From NCBI RefSeq assembly GCF_009730915.1, contig NC_052487.1:3497928-3561927 (forward strand): DNA of 64,000 nucleotides, in the 5' to 3' direction. The notes beneath the pieces were generated by a model. The model was not told where the DNA came from, did not search any database, and saw only the letters and a program-made list of their open reading frames with translations. Made by a program: the position numbers and the translations under genes. The DNA is from Dioscorea cayenensis subsp. rotundata. Lineage: Eukaryota; Streptophyta; Magnoliopsida; Dioscoreales; Dioscoreaceae. Shown piece after piece: positions 35,453 through 48,100 of this stretch (position 1 is its first letter; each line of letters starts with the position of its first letter).

Positions 35453-36424
35453 TCAAGCATCTTCATCTTGTACTAATTCAACTACTAGGGTCGCCACTTC
35501 TCTTACATCCACGATTGGTGCATTGATATCTCGTTCATTCTCGATTATCATGTTGTGCATTATAATGCATGCAGTCATTATGTCGCGTAAGACATTTTTC
35601 CTCCAAAACCGTGCAGGCCCTCTCACAATTGTAAAAAGAGATTGTAGAACACCAAATGCTCTCTCGACATTTTTTTGGCATGCTTCTTGTCTCATTGCAA
35701 AATATTTTTTCTTCAGAGTTCGTGGTTGATGAATAGTTTGTACAATAGTAGACCATTTTGGATATATGTTATCAGCTAAATAATATCTCATATGGTACTC
35801 ATTTCCTTGAATGACATAATAAGCAGGAGGAGCAATACCTTGTGCTAGGTTGGAGAGCAAATTAGAAGACTCCAAAACGTCTATGTCATTGTTGGTGCCT
35901 AGCATACCAAAATAAGCATGCCATATTCAAAAATCATAATCTGCTACTGCTTCAAGAATAATGGTTGGCATCCATACCTTCCTTTATGTTGTAAAGTAGA
36001 TAACCTACCTCAACCAAGACCATCACAACGTTGTTGAAAGTAACTATTATGGTTCATGGTTCTTAACTGCCTCAACAATGTGAAGAAATAAACTTCGTTA
36101 CATCCGATATCTTCGGCGAAACATTTCAGCATTACATGGTGGATTCTTCGAAAAGTAATCATTCCACAAATTGCAATATGCTGCTTCTCGATTACGATTG
36201 ATAACAACAAGGTCTGGAATAGATCCATTATGGGAGCGACGGTTGTTCAAACGACTAAGGGTTAACTCTAATATCATACTATTATTTTGAATAACCCGAT
36301 GTATTGCAACTTTTTCCACTGAAAAGAGATCATACATCCATAACATATTGTCATCATCATCTGAAGATGATGATGACAATATGTTATTTTCAGTATTCGA
36401 CTCTCTTCCAATGTTGTAACTCAT
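35453..36424 (-). pseudogene. PIF/Harbinger transposase, internally deleted
   Basis: The N-terminal part (36424-36098) includes MFRRRYRM and is followed, with frame breaks, by LFLHIVEAVK- and YFQQRCDGLG-like segments. The C-terminal part (about 35980-35453) includes ILEAVADYD, then IWHAYFGMLGTNNDIDVL, YYLADNIYPKW, and VERAFGVLQ with the presumed last catalytic Glu. Family members have a stretch between these parts that carries the first catalytic Asp (LDCMHW-type motif). It is absent here: the sequence jumps from the GLS.LQ-type position straight to TIILEAVADYD. With the frameshifts and stops around 36000-36100, the protein cannot be made. Confidence 0.85.
36342..36385. repeat. Perfect 20-bp inverted repeat, 4-nt loop, inside transposase N-terminus
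   Basis: aacatattgtcatcatcatc at 36342-36361 is the exact reverse complement of 36366-36385, with loop tgaa between. On the minus strand it encodes NILSSSSSDDDDNML. Confidence 0.95.
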
Positions 36425-36479
36425 TTCGTATATATGTTTATGAGCTCTATAAATGGAAAGAATAATAAAATTGTCAATT

Positions 36480-36880
36480 TATAAGAAAGGATTTGATAGG
36501 ATGAATTCAAATCCAACGGTGTTGATGCAAATGAAATCCATCCTAAGAAGATAAGGTGGTGCATTATTGAATTTGCTTATCTTTTGGCATTGGGAAGTGT
36601 CACATTATTCAAATTGTTTATCTTCTTGGGAAGTGTCACATTATTTAGATTGCTTATCTTATTGCATTGGAAAATGTTATAAGATAGGGTTTGATATGAT
36701 GAATTCAAATCTAGCGGTTTTGATGCGGATGAAATTCATCCGACGGTTGATAAAAAGATAAGGTTGGGTATTATTGAATTTGTTTATTTTATTGCATTGG
36801 GAAGTGTCACATTATTCAAATTGCTTATATTCTAGCACATTATTCAATTATTGTGTTGCCTATATAAACAACTTCATGTC
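36480..36880. repeat. Duplicated ~195 bp units between the divergent PIF genes
   Basis: Blocks ttgata.gatgaattcaaat, cattattgaatttg and gggaagtgtcacatta recur about 190-200 bp apart. The last block occurs at about 36593, 36630 and 36799. They occupy the shared intergenic promoter space of the two divergent element genes. Confidence 0.8.
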
Positions 36881-36938
36881 ATTTCTCATTTCAATTATTA
36901 TTATAAAAAAATCTCTCTTTTATTGTAACCCAAGAAAA

Positions 36939-37851
36939 ATGTCTAAAAAATTTCTTAGTTCGGGGTACTCTCCTTATGAAGATGTCCACCTTTGTGATTT
37001 TTACATGGAAATGACTCAAGACCCCATTATTGGTACGAACCAGTCTTTAGAGCAATTATGGGCTCGAATTGAGGAAAAATACAATTTGACCAGAGATAAT
37101 TCTTGTGTGGAACGTTCTTCTCGGTCTTTACAATGTCGGATGCAAACAATATAAAAGGCAGTGAAAAATTTGAACGGATGTATTCGACAGGTGGAAAATT
37201 TGAATCCAAGTGGTGCATTAGACCAAGATATTGTAAGTATTTTATATATTTTATTCTTCACAAGTTTATATTTTTACAAATACATAACTCTGAAATCATT
37301 TACAGATGAATCGAGCAAAGAGAATGCTTTTGGATGATCCTAACTACAAGAAATGGTTTAAGTTTGATCATGTGTGGCACATTGTGAGGAACTTTGAGAA
37401 GTGTAAAGATAATGTTATGATATCTAGACAAATTTCTCGAAAGCATGTATTTGACTATCTATCATTAGAATCTGAAAATCCCATGTCAGAATCGCAAGCA
37501 CTAGAATCACCTGGACTTTCTCAATTTTCTCTTAACTTAGACGATGGTGTTGTTGGCTCACCTTTTGAACGCCCAATCGGACAGAAGAAAGCCAAACTAA
37601 AGAAAAAAATGGATGACGAAGAGGCATTTTCTTTTTGTCGTCTAAAAGATGCTAACTCTAAAATTATGGAGATGTTGGAGAAGACTAATGCAGATCGACA
37701 AATGTTCATAGAAATGCAGAATAAAAATCTTGCTTTTCAACAAATGAAGTATGAGGACGAAATTTTGATGCGAGATTTGAATTCTATCACTGATCCAAAT
37801 ATTCGTGCTTGTATACAAGCACAACAACAAGAAATTTTACAGAAAAGATGA
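36939..37851 (+). pseudogene. PIF/Harbinger ORF1 (Myb/SANT-like), one in-frame stop
   Basis: The first exon begins MSKKFLSSGYSPYEDVHLCD and has W/Y-spaced helices (LEQLWARIEEKYN) like the trihelix/Myb-like domain of PIF ORF1 and so-called NAM-associated proteins. A TAA at 37152-37154 interrupts the frame just before AVKNLNGCIRQVENLNPSG. A GTAAGT donor near 37233 and an acceptor at 37304-37305 lead to a second exon, 37306-37851, which is open for 181 codons with KKWFKFDHVWHIVRNFEKC and a C-terminal coiled coil. ORF1 normally assists nuclear import and end binding of the transposase. Apart from the one stop it looks nearly intact. Confidence 0.8.
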
Positions 37852-38462
37852 CATTTTCAACAACCACCCTTATGGATCTAATATGTTTAATGGCATCTTC
37901 GGCAATATTGGTGGAAGTGACGATAACATGCCAGACTATTAGCCCCATCTACTTCAAACTTTATTTTGGGTGTTGTGGTTTTTTTTTTTTTTAAAAATCT
38001 TTTTGATATCGATGATAGTGTATGTTTTAAGATTATTTTCTATGTTTTTATTTTATCGTTCATGTAATTTTTGTTAATTTAATAAATTTATATTTCAAAA
38101 ATTATTTTCTTTAATTTAATATTTCTTACTAATTAAAAAATATAAACTTAAATTATAAGTTATTAATTTAATTAAAATACAAAGTTATAAATATAAATAT
38201 AAAAAATAAAAATAAATTAAAAAATAATTAAAAAAATAGAAAAAATCAAAATAAAATAAAAAAATAATTAAAAAAACAAAATTTTTTTAAAAAAAACAGA
38301 ATTAAAAAAAATTGAAAACCCAGAAAATAAAAACTGAAATTAAAAACTGAAATAAAAAAATAAAATCAAAATTAAAATAACGCTGACAACGAAATATCGC
38401 ACACGTCATTGTAGCAGAATTTTGATTTAGCGCAAGGAATTACTTCCGATTGGAGCGTCCTA

Positions 38463-38793
38463 CACCAAATCTAATTTTTTGCATCAAATCAAACACCCGG
38501 TTGCAGATGCCTCATGTTATATATAAAGTTTTATTATAAATTTATAATCTAATGATAATTTTTTTAAAAACTGCTTAATAAAGTTTTGAATTAGCCATTT
38601 TATTAAAATAAAATGTGCAATTAAGCCCTTTATTAATGAACTATTAAATATAAAAAAGTTATTATATATATAACTATATAAGCATGGTGGGAGGGAGCTG
38701 CTTACCAGCTACTCAATTGGATGAAGAACTCCCACCCATTTTCTAGGGTTTCATCTCCAGTGGAAGTTGGGGGAGTGCGCCCCGTCCAAGATC
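38463..38793. other. Promoter and leader region of TilS-like gene
   Basis: AT-rich, with a short TA-rich stretch (atatatataactatata near 38665), then a GC-richer leader. No separate gene is seen. Confidence 0.5.
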
Positions 38794-41700
38794 ATGCTCA
38801 ATTCTATACGCTTCTCTCCCCAATCCCATCTCCTCCGCTTCTTCTGCAAGAGCTCTGCTTCAGACATGGAGAGATACAAAGAAGCATTCGCCCGGAGGAT
38901 GGCCTTGGCTGGCTTGAAACCACATCATCGGATAGGTGAGTTTGTTGCCTTTTTGTTCTCCTTCTCTTGGTTGACATTTTTTTTTATTGATTTTTGAGCA
39001 AAGGTTCTTGCTTTTGTAGCTTTGGGGGTTTCTGGTGGGCCTGATAGCGTGGCGCTGTGTGCGATGACGGCGGGATGGAAATTGGATGGTTTGATTGAGA
39101 GAGATGAGGGTTCGAAGTTCATTGATGGGCTTTTGGGGATCGTTGTTGATCATAGGTTGCGGGCTGAGAGTGCAGAAGAGGCGATTTTGGTCAGAGAAAG
39201 GGTGTCCAAGATGGGTAATTTCTTGCTCTTGTTTTGTTGATTCTGGAATTTAGTGATGTGTTTTAAGTCATGTTTTCGTTTGCTGGGTTTGTATTGGTTG
39301 TGTTGATGTAGGTATTAAGTGTGAGATTAGGTGTTGTGATTGGGCTGAAGGGAGGCCGAAGCAAGGTCACTTGCAAGAGGCCGCTCGTGAGAAGAGGTGT
39401 AGTTCTCCTTTCCCTAGTTTGGTATTCAATGAATGATTATTTTATTTACTCTTGAGTATCTTCATTGAAAGAAGAAAAAAGAGAACTTGTTAAACATTCC
39501 AACCTATACTTATGATTGGAATTAGTTGCGAAACAGCCTTTGGAGTTGGACATGTCAGGCATATGCTGACTGGCTGCTTTCTTATTTTCCTATGAGATTG
39601 GAGGATGATGTTGTTTGATGTATTGTTTAGACCATATGAATGTCCTGTTCTTGGGTTGTATAGAACATAGTATGATGCTGATATTGAAGTCATAGCAGAA
39701 CTGATGCTCCTTTATCATGTTTTGTCTGTCCCAAATTAGTAGTCTTATGCCTCTTGAAATGCCATTGATTAAAAAATCTGTGGTTTTTTATTTCTTGAGA
39801 AGAAACTAAAAAATGGCATAAACTGCCCGTGAAACTTTGTGAGTCCATGAAAAGATCATTGCTTATCCTCATTACTCATTAGTTGTTTGTTAATGGACAA
39901 GGAAAATTATGCTCTCTGTTTATCCCTCTTCCTAGCATGGGATGGCCAAATGGGCCATGATTTTAGTCGGGGGTGCATCTTGACAATCCATCAGCTGCTA
40001 TGAGGATACTCAGATTTTCCTCCATCTTGATCATCTGTTCTTTATTCTTTGCCTCCTCCCTTTGCTGCTCAAGCTCATTTTCCTTTTCGTTGCTTACACT
40101 TTGCAGAAGTCAAGTCTTCTGTTTTGGGCCCTGCATAATTAAAGCACCCAAGATACACAACGCATGTGCAATTATGTTACAAGTCTGAATTATAGTCTAT
40201 GTGTAGAATGCCTTGACTAGTAGATTATTAATTGCAGGTATGAAATTTTTCAGGACATTTGCCTTGAGCACCAAATTGGAGTTTTGCTTATTGCGCACCA
40301 TGCTGATGATCAGGTCTAGAAAATAGAATTCTTACATGCCCTTTCTTCTTTCTTGTCCTTGTTTTTAATGAGCTTTATGTTTCTTACTCGCTTTCATCTG
40401 CTGATATTATTCAACGAATAATCAAGGATAAAATCTGGTAGTGACATGATGTCACCTTTATAATAGCTGTTTTGAATTCACTTCTTAAATATATTTGAAA
40501 TTGCACATACGTGTGGCCATCTCCCGAGAATTTTGTACTTGCATCATGAAAACTTGTTTATATTGGCTGTATCCATGTTTCATTCAACGGCTGGAGTAAG
40601 ATGCACCAAAACCTTTCCATCTTTATACCCAGGGGTCCATGTACATCTGAGTATCCAGTAAGGCTTGACAAGCTAGTTTAATTAATCAGCATAGATATTC
40701 ATGAGTGTTGTTTTGTTATATTGTTGATGAGTTTGCTTTCACTAAATGCTTTTTAAGGCTTCTTATATTCCTGCAATTAAGCTTCTGTTCTACAATGAAG
40801 AGAAGAAAGAGGGCCTTTAAACTTTATAAAGGTTTCAATTTGTCAAATAGTTCTATTTTGAGTAATATACACCAATATCTATGTTTGTCCTTAATAGCCA
40901 ATAACAAGTCCTTAAATGCAGGCTGAACTATTGATTCTAAGACTATCTCGCAATAGTGGAGTCTTTGGCCTTGCTGGCATGCCATTCACATCACAATTAT
41001 TCCCTACAAACTTGCATTATACTGGAGGAAATTGGGGCACGAATGGGATTCTAATGGTGCGACCACTGTTAGAATTTGGAAAAGATGACATGTACAAGGT
41101 TATGCATGAATTCTTATACATTTTCCTTTGGTTTTCTCTAGCTGGGAGACCATTGTGGTGATCCATTAAGCTTATTTTGTCTGCAGATATGTGAAGGTGC
41201 TAATCAACCATTTGTGGAGGATCCCACTAACCAAAGTAAATTATTTGCTCGGAATCGGATACGCTTATCATTAAGAAGTATGCCATCATGTAAGTTTGCA
41301 AATCACGACTTAGATATCATGCTGATTCACTGTCCTGTGAAATTTGTTTATGCTTTTCTGATTCTAATTGAATGAAAGTACTTAAGGAGCATTAAACTTT
41401 TGATTGTGTCCTTATTCAGTATAACCTTAAGAAATCAGAGTAAGTGGTAATGCCAGAACTTCATTTCACAAATCTGATAAATTGTTTGTGAAACACACAT
41501 TTTAAAAAAAAAATGCTCATGAGTGGTGGGGAATCTAAAATAATCAGCGGTGAATGCAGGGTAATGAGTATATAGGGTATAGGATTTAGGGTTTAATTCT
41601 GCAATACGTGAAATGAGCAATTCAGCATATGTCAGTTTTGGCGTTAGAAACAAGTAGGCAAAGAAAAATGAGTTCATGAATTTCCTTTTTATTCGAAGGG

Positions 41701-44276
41701 AATAAAATAGGTCTTGAGATGAAATTGAGTTTCTTAAATAATATAATTAGATATCAATGAGATTTACTTTAAAGAATTAATAGTTCTTGACTCTTCTCTG
41801 TTCTTATGCATTGAATTCACTCTGGTATAATTGCAAGAGTATGAAAACATTTATTCTCCTTTTCCTCTACATTAATAAAGAATTATTGTATTTCTCCATC
41901 CTAGCTTTCAAATGTTGATAGGAGTTACTTTTTGATCCACTTCCAGGTGTTTTCAAATCAGAAATCCAAATGCTTATCTCTGCTTGCCGGTTAACACGTT
42001 CATTTGTTGAAAGTGCTTGCTTCAAAATGATAAAGGAGAATGTTGCTGTGATGGATGTAGGTTGGTTTGTTTTTTTTTTTTTTCCTTGTTCTTTAATTTT
42101 CTTTAATGATGTTTGTAAGTGTTCTAGTTCCAGTGATGTTAAACTTTCTTGCAGCATGGATACGCCATCATTGATGTAGAGAAGTTAGAACCATCAAATG
42201 TGGACGATCTTTGTCTATCAAAGTTTTTGTCAATGGTTTTGCAGGTAAAACTTGTGTGTAGCATGTGTTATACTTCTCTCCTGGCTGTTTTGCTTTGCAG
42301 AATGATTTTGTGCATCTACAAAAGTTATGTTGGATTCTTCTTGAAATGGATGCTCATTCTCGATATTATGATATTGATAAATAATTATTTCATAACAGTT
42401 CATCTCCCAAAGGCATCGTCCAGTCCGTGGTGGTACTACGCAATTGTTGCTGGATTACATTCGTGCAGTCCCTTGCAAGGTCCAGTATTCAACTTCAACA
42501 TTTTAGCCAAATGATTTTTGTTAGAAAAGCTGTCTTTGCAGCCTGCCTCTTGTACATAATGCAGATTAGAATTTGGTGTTCTCATGATATTCCTTTAGTT
42601 TTTAATTGCTTTATTCTTCCATTTTTTATCCAGTCCTCATGATTAGGAAAACTCTTGTTCTTTATGATTTTTTGACTTATCGGCGTTTGCCACCAAATGT
42701 TCTTATTTAGTTATTATTCTATTTCTATAATTTGGGTGGCCCTCTTTCACGCAAAAGAAATCTTGCTCTCCTCATCTATTGGTTAAGCAATAATATTAGA
42801 ATTTGTGCAAGCAAAGGGTATGGCATTCTTGTGTGTTAGATGCAAACCAAAAATTATCTATGTTCAATTCAATCCAAAAGTTTAAGCTAATATGATAGGA
42901 CATCAGGGTTATATATTCAAATTCATATTTACCAAAGTAACCGATGTGAGACTATAAGTTACTCTAACAACGTGCATCTCTAATTTCTTACCAAATATAT
43001 TTCAACTACCTTGCAGACCTCCCTTACTGTAGCAGGTTGCTACATCTCTCCAGCTCCAAGATCTAAAGGCTTGAAGGTCCTGATCTCTTGCTCTGTTGAT
43101 TCCCCTCAATCATCAAGGATGAGGTTATCTTATACATATCCTTTACTTGAGCGGCAGCCTTCGTTTGTTAGAGAAGTAGATGAAATTATTATGGATGCAA
43201 AGTCATACTCTGATCAATCAGTCTCAGATGACTCTAGTGTGCCATTTTTGCATTCTAAATCATCTAAAGCATTCTTAGCTGAAGCGAAGAAGCTTGATCT
43301 TATCAGTGAATCAACTCTTGCAAGCATTCTTTCATTGCAGACAGAAGAAGCTAAGAATTTCAATCTAAAGGCAGAAGTTGATACTGACAACAATTTGAAC
43401 TATAAGATGAAGTCTGGCAATGCTACTAATATAGAAATCTATCCCGGTCTTTCATGCCATTTTATGAGCAGATTTTTAGTTACATGGAAACTTTTCAAAG
43501 ATGTTACTAAAGATGAAATTGATTCAAGCCTTGGTGGTTCTCATTTAAGCAGAAAAGATGATGACAGTCATCAATGTTCATTTTGTAATACCAATCTGGA
43601 GAGAGTACTTGTGACCCGCCATATGGTTGATTCTGATTGGTTGTATCTTGCACAAGTGTCTGAAAGTAATCGGGTGAAAGAGCATCAACATCATGTAGAC
43701 CACTCAATTTGTAAATTGAAGCTGAATGAACCAGCAGATGATCAATGTATTCCTTATATGCAATTATCAGCACAGAAAGCTCTTCGGGCATTAAAATCTA
43801 TTCCAGTTTCTGCAAGAAAGGCATTGCCTGTGCTTGTCGATTCTCATGATTTACCAGTGAGCATACCGGTACATTCCCCCTCTTCTTTTTTTTTTTCTTA
43901 AAACTAATATTTAGTGATGCCATTACTCAAATACTAATACTTTTCTGATACTTTAGGATGATATTATTCTTATCTTGCAAAATTTTGTTCTTATATTCCC
44001 TTACAAATAAACAAGTCGATCTGCGTCTGATATCATTTTCAGAGTCTCATCTTAAAGCATTAGTTGACAGACATTAAGTCGAGATTCATGTGCAATTGTT
44101 AGTTTAATTTCTTTGGTGCAAAATTTCTTATACATAAATAGATGCATTTACTTCAAAGACTAACCACTTCGATTTCTTTTCAGAGCATCGGCTTTCAGTG
44201 CTGCCCTTACTTGTTAGTTGATGTTGTCTTCAAGCCAAGAATACCTCTTGGTGGAGGCTATGCTTCTTACATCTGA
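38794..44276 (+). CDS. RSY3: TilS-like tRNA(Ile)-lysidine synthase (RSY3/At3g24560 type), 11 exons
   Basis: TilS converts the wobble C of tRNA-Ile(CAU) to lysidine using ATP and lysine. Nuclear plant homologues are expected to serve organellar tRNA. Exons: 38794-38935, 39020-39214, 39312-39396, 40238-40313, 40922-41098, 41187-41289, 41947-42056, 42155-42244, 42399-42479, 43017-43868, 44184-44276; they sum to 2004 nt, 667 aa. The N-terminus MLNSIRFSPQSHLLRFF looks like an organelle presequence. The PP-loop SGGPDS is at 52-57, followed by VVDHRLRAES, AHHADDQAELL and DPTNQ, all N-type ATP-pyrophosphatase motifs of TilS. The long exon 10 is plant-type extension with a CSFC motif. The start is the first ATG in this frame. 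Arabidopsis RASPBERRY3 (embryo lethal) is the likely orthologue, named from memory. Confidence 0.88.
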
Positions 44277-45141
44277 AACCTAATGAGACCAAGAATTCAA
44301 TCTTCAATTTGCAAAGTATTCTTCGTAATTGATCATTGCCTCTTCTGTCATCCTTAATCTGCATTCCTGCATTGTCACCTCGGAGCATGCAATGAACACA
44401 AGCAAGGACATAAAACGGTACATTGCTTACCTTGTACGTGCAATTCTTTAAGGCTTAATAGTGACGGAAAAAACAGGAATTCTCCTGACACAGCAACATT
44501 CTCCTGATGATTTTCTCATTTTATGTTACAGAACATTGTAATGCATTTCTCTTGGTGCTTCCTGGAAATTCTTATCAAAAGCTACTGAATTTTTTTATTG
44601 GCACCCCAAGGATTTCATTCTCATTGTGCAAATCTGGGAGTACTTAATTGAGTCGGTTTTCTTCTGCCTTTCACTAGATTCGGTGCTCCTACTTGCGTAG
44701 CTTCTTTCGATTATTCAGATGGAAAGCAAAATCTGTGTATGTGAAACCATGTATATAAAACAATTCAATACAAAATGTCCCTTATTTGATGAAATAGCAT
44801 TTGTAAGTGACTGAGCTTAACTGTTTAGAAACTATTTGGTCAATGCAGGAACCATAAATCAAGATAGACAAAATGTATACACCATCAAGCTTAGCTGAAA
44901 CATGTTAAAGTTATCTAGGTACCCCTGCAACATTTGTGCTTGATGTCCCCATAACACTGGCATTTTGAAATGTCAAGCAGGTCAAGTTCCTGACCAAGAT
45001 AATAAAAATAAAAACTCATCCAAGGAGCAAGCTTTAAAGACAAAGCTGACCAAATCTTCATTTCAGAATTTAATAGTTGATTTTAGCATTTGCCATGAGT
45101 TCTCGGACATTCATAAGAATGTTAGCGTGATGAATCCGGAA
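44277..45141. other. Convergent 3' flanks of TilS-like and Mpv17-like genes
   Basis: This is the 866 bp tail-to-tail space between two genes; it holds their 3' UTRs. The plus-strand open frame at 44965-45249 overlaps the end of the Mpv17-like gene and has no support of its own. Confidence 0.6.
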
Positions 45142-48100
45142 TCATGTTTGGCCCTTGCTATTCTCCAAAGTACGAAAAGATGTAAACCATTGCTTCCAAG
45201 AAGCATCTCCTTGTTGTTCAAGCCAAGACAGGAACGAGCTGTCCAGTAAACAAAAGAAATTTACATAAAGAAGTTGGTATCTCACTGGAACAAATCGGAA
45301 ATTCACAATCTGAACTATCGGCCAGACTCCGCCCCCCACAACAAGCCCAGGGAGGAAATCCCTCTTTACATCTTCCTTCACTTGGTCTATATTCTTCCCT
45401 GAAGCAAACCCCATGTACGAGAAAAAGATGAGCAGATCAACAGGCCCAAAAAGTAATCCATCTGCAGCAACTTTCGCTGTGACAAACTTCAGGGTTTTAG
45501 GTTGCAACTGGGCCCGTAGTCTAATAAAACGGTCCAAGTATTCATACCTACAAAAGAAAACTAAAATTACCAAAATATGCTAATGATGTCCAAAAGCTAC
45601 GTGAAACTTTAATATTAATATAGTTTGTTCAAGGGATTGTTTAACTGGGACAGTTGATGGCGTGAAGACAAAGTATTCTAATGTCAAGCAAATATATAGT
45701 TTTATAAAAAAAAACTATTGGCATAGTTAATGACATTTGGCAGCATAGTTACCATCTTATGAGAATTGTTAAACAAACAAGCCTAAACAGGCATACTAGA
45801 GTATGATAACAGTTTGGCATTTATATAATTAGTCGCAAATTTGCAACTTAATATAAATAGACTTGAATGATTTTGACACCAACACCCCAATGACTTGGGA
45901 TAGGTAGCATAAACCACTTTCACATTCATCCATGTAGATAGTAAGTATACTACATTACTACTCTTCCTATTTCCAACACCACAACTTACAAAAAATTGTA
46001 AATATTTCCAATGGAACATAATTATTAAGATGAAATATACTTAAGAAAGCCCTTTCTGATATTATAATAGTTATTTAAAATCAGACTTTGATGTCCTTCC
46101 TATGTTTTCTGTTTGATATTATCTTTCTCTTTTTACAATACTGTCCAGAACAACACACTTTGTGCGTTTGGCTAATTGGTGCGGTCAAAATAACAAAAAC
46201 AAAGGTTGGCCATCAATATCAAATGATATCTCAAATTATAGATTTTTTGCATGAACAAGTATGGAACAAGCCAATAATGTTCGCATGGAAACACACACTT
46301 TAGTTTACATCTATAACTTTGCCAAGATCACTTTCAAAAACTACAAGAGAAACATACCAATAATGCCCGACAGGTCCAACAAAAGCAAAGCCAAACATGC
46401 TTGTCGTAGCAACCCTTCTCCAATTAATTTTGAACTCTTTATCCTCCTGTTGCAGAATTAAACATGTTCTCATCATATAAATCATGATATTAAACTATCC
46501 CAGACAAAAGTTTCAGAAACTCCTACAAAAGAAAGAGCCATCACATGTAGTTAAAATAAAAAATAAAAAATAAAAAATAAATAAAATTAATATTTGAATA
46601 AGTAATGTTTGCTTTTTAAGAGATGCTTTAGTTCACTTAAAATTGGCATGTTTTACCCAGACAGACATATAGAAAGTACATTCTCTTCTTCCTCTTCAGT
46701 TCTTATTATTCTTAGAAAATCCTATAACTGTTTGCTACAGAAATTCTTGTAGATTTAGTCAGTTTTGTTCACATCTTATAAAGGCCAGTGGGTTGATTTA
46801 GACAAGGCAAATTGCAATCAACCATTAACTTTATTGAATCCTTAAGGTTTACTTTATGTACCCTTCTTGCACACTATAGGTAGAAGTGAATAGAACCTTA
46901 AAGAAAGTGACACCGACGCACACCTTGAAGCCTGTTCTCAAATTACAATTTCCAAAAGCTTATACTAATATTATCAGCTACTTAGCCAAACGATTCTTTT
47001 TCTTAAGAGATACAACATGCATTCTTTGACCTAAACATGCAAACAATTCTTAAGCTCTACAATGTACTTCCACTCTTCCAGCACAAGGAACGAGTTTCGT
47101 GTGGTATTTTGTCTATTGAGAATGTAAAATTGTAAATGATATCTAATTCTTGAACCTGAGTTTAATCATACTAAAATTAACTGTTTGCATAAAAGAATAT
47201 GGTTTCATAAGGGGATTATCTTTCGATGACAGTAGAAGCTTCTTGTATAAGAATTGGTGGATGTAACTATTGCCAGCAAACAAGAATATGATTAAATCAT
47301 AATCATTGACAGATAAAGGGAAGAGCCAATACTATAACTGTTTAAAAGTATGCTGCATATAACTAAAAGATACAATGCTCTATGCATCCCAAAGATATTT
47401 TTCATTATGTATTTTGAGTTGTCTATCAACTTGCTGCCCACATCATGGTATTTGGGTTGCACAATGTACAATGGCAACTAATAAAATATACTTAGATAAA
47501 TGGAAATTCAGCTCTTGTATGAGCCACTTCGGTATTTAAATTTTGAACTACTATAATGTTGTTTATCTACATAAAGACATAACAAGTATTGCAGTATCAA
47601 GCAGTTTCATCATAGTCGGACGTGATTAGAATGAGTAAATTATTTGCCACAAACAAGATAGGCTACATAAGAAAAATTAAAGAAAGAATTGAGGATGAAC
47701 TGAATCAATGTCTTTTCCATTTTAGCATAGATGCCTTCCAACTCTAAATACCTTTGGAGGCTATTTCCTCTACTACAAAAGCATGAACAACCAAGACCAA
47801 TGAATTATCATAAGCTACCCCTAAACAAGGAAGGATAACTACTTTTACATTAATCACCAAAAAAACTACATAAATTGATATCCATGTAAATCAAGATGTT
47901 ATACATGTATGTCATCGTTATTTGGTCAGCTATAGCTATGGCTGTTATAACAGTATCACCACCATGGTAGAAAGATATTTTCCAAATGATGTAAAGAAAC
48001 ATGAAACGTATATATTTTAGTGTATTGTGCAATGAGATGGTTCAAAGGCATTTGGTTGATAAACAATGACCACTTATACCAACCAAGAAATTTTCATACT

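Larger units (their letters stand above)
34933..38462. mobile_element. PIF/Harbinger element with both genes, inactivated
   Basis: Contains a minus-strand HARBI1-like transposase and a divergent plus-strand Myb/SANT-type ORF, the two-gene layout of PIF/Harbinger. The ends are partly inverted: the left has tctccaaccc, then ggcgctt, then gcttctacagtga (34935-35003); the reverse complement of the right has gctccaatcgg, then gcgctaaat, then tctgctacaatga (38450-38390). The TWA target duplication could not be placed, so the limits are good to some tens of bases only. Confidence 0.7.

Noticed and set aside
43507-43791. 94-codon minus-strand frame
   Set aside because: Shadow of the long TilS-like exon 43017-43868.
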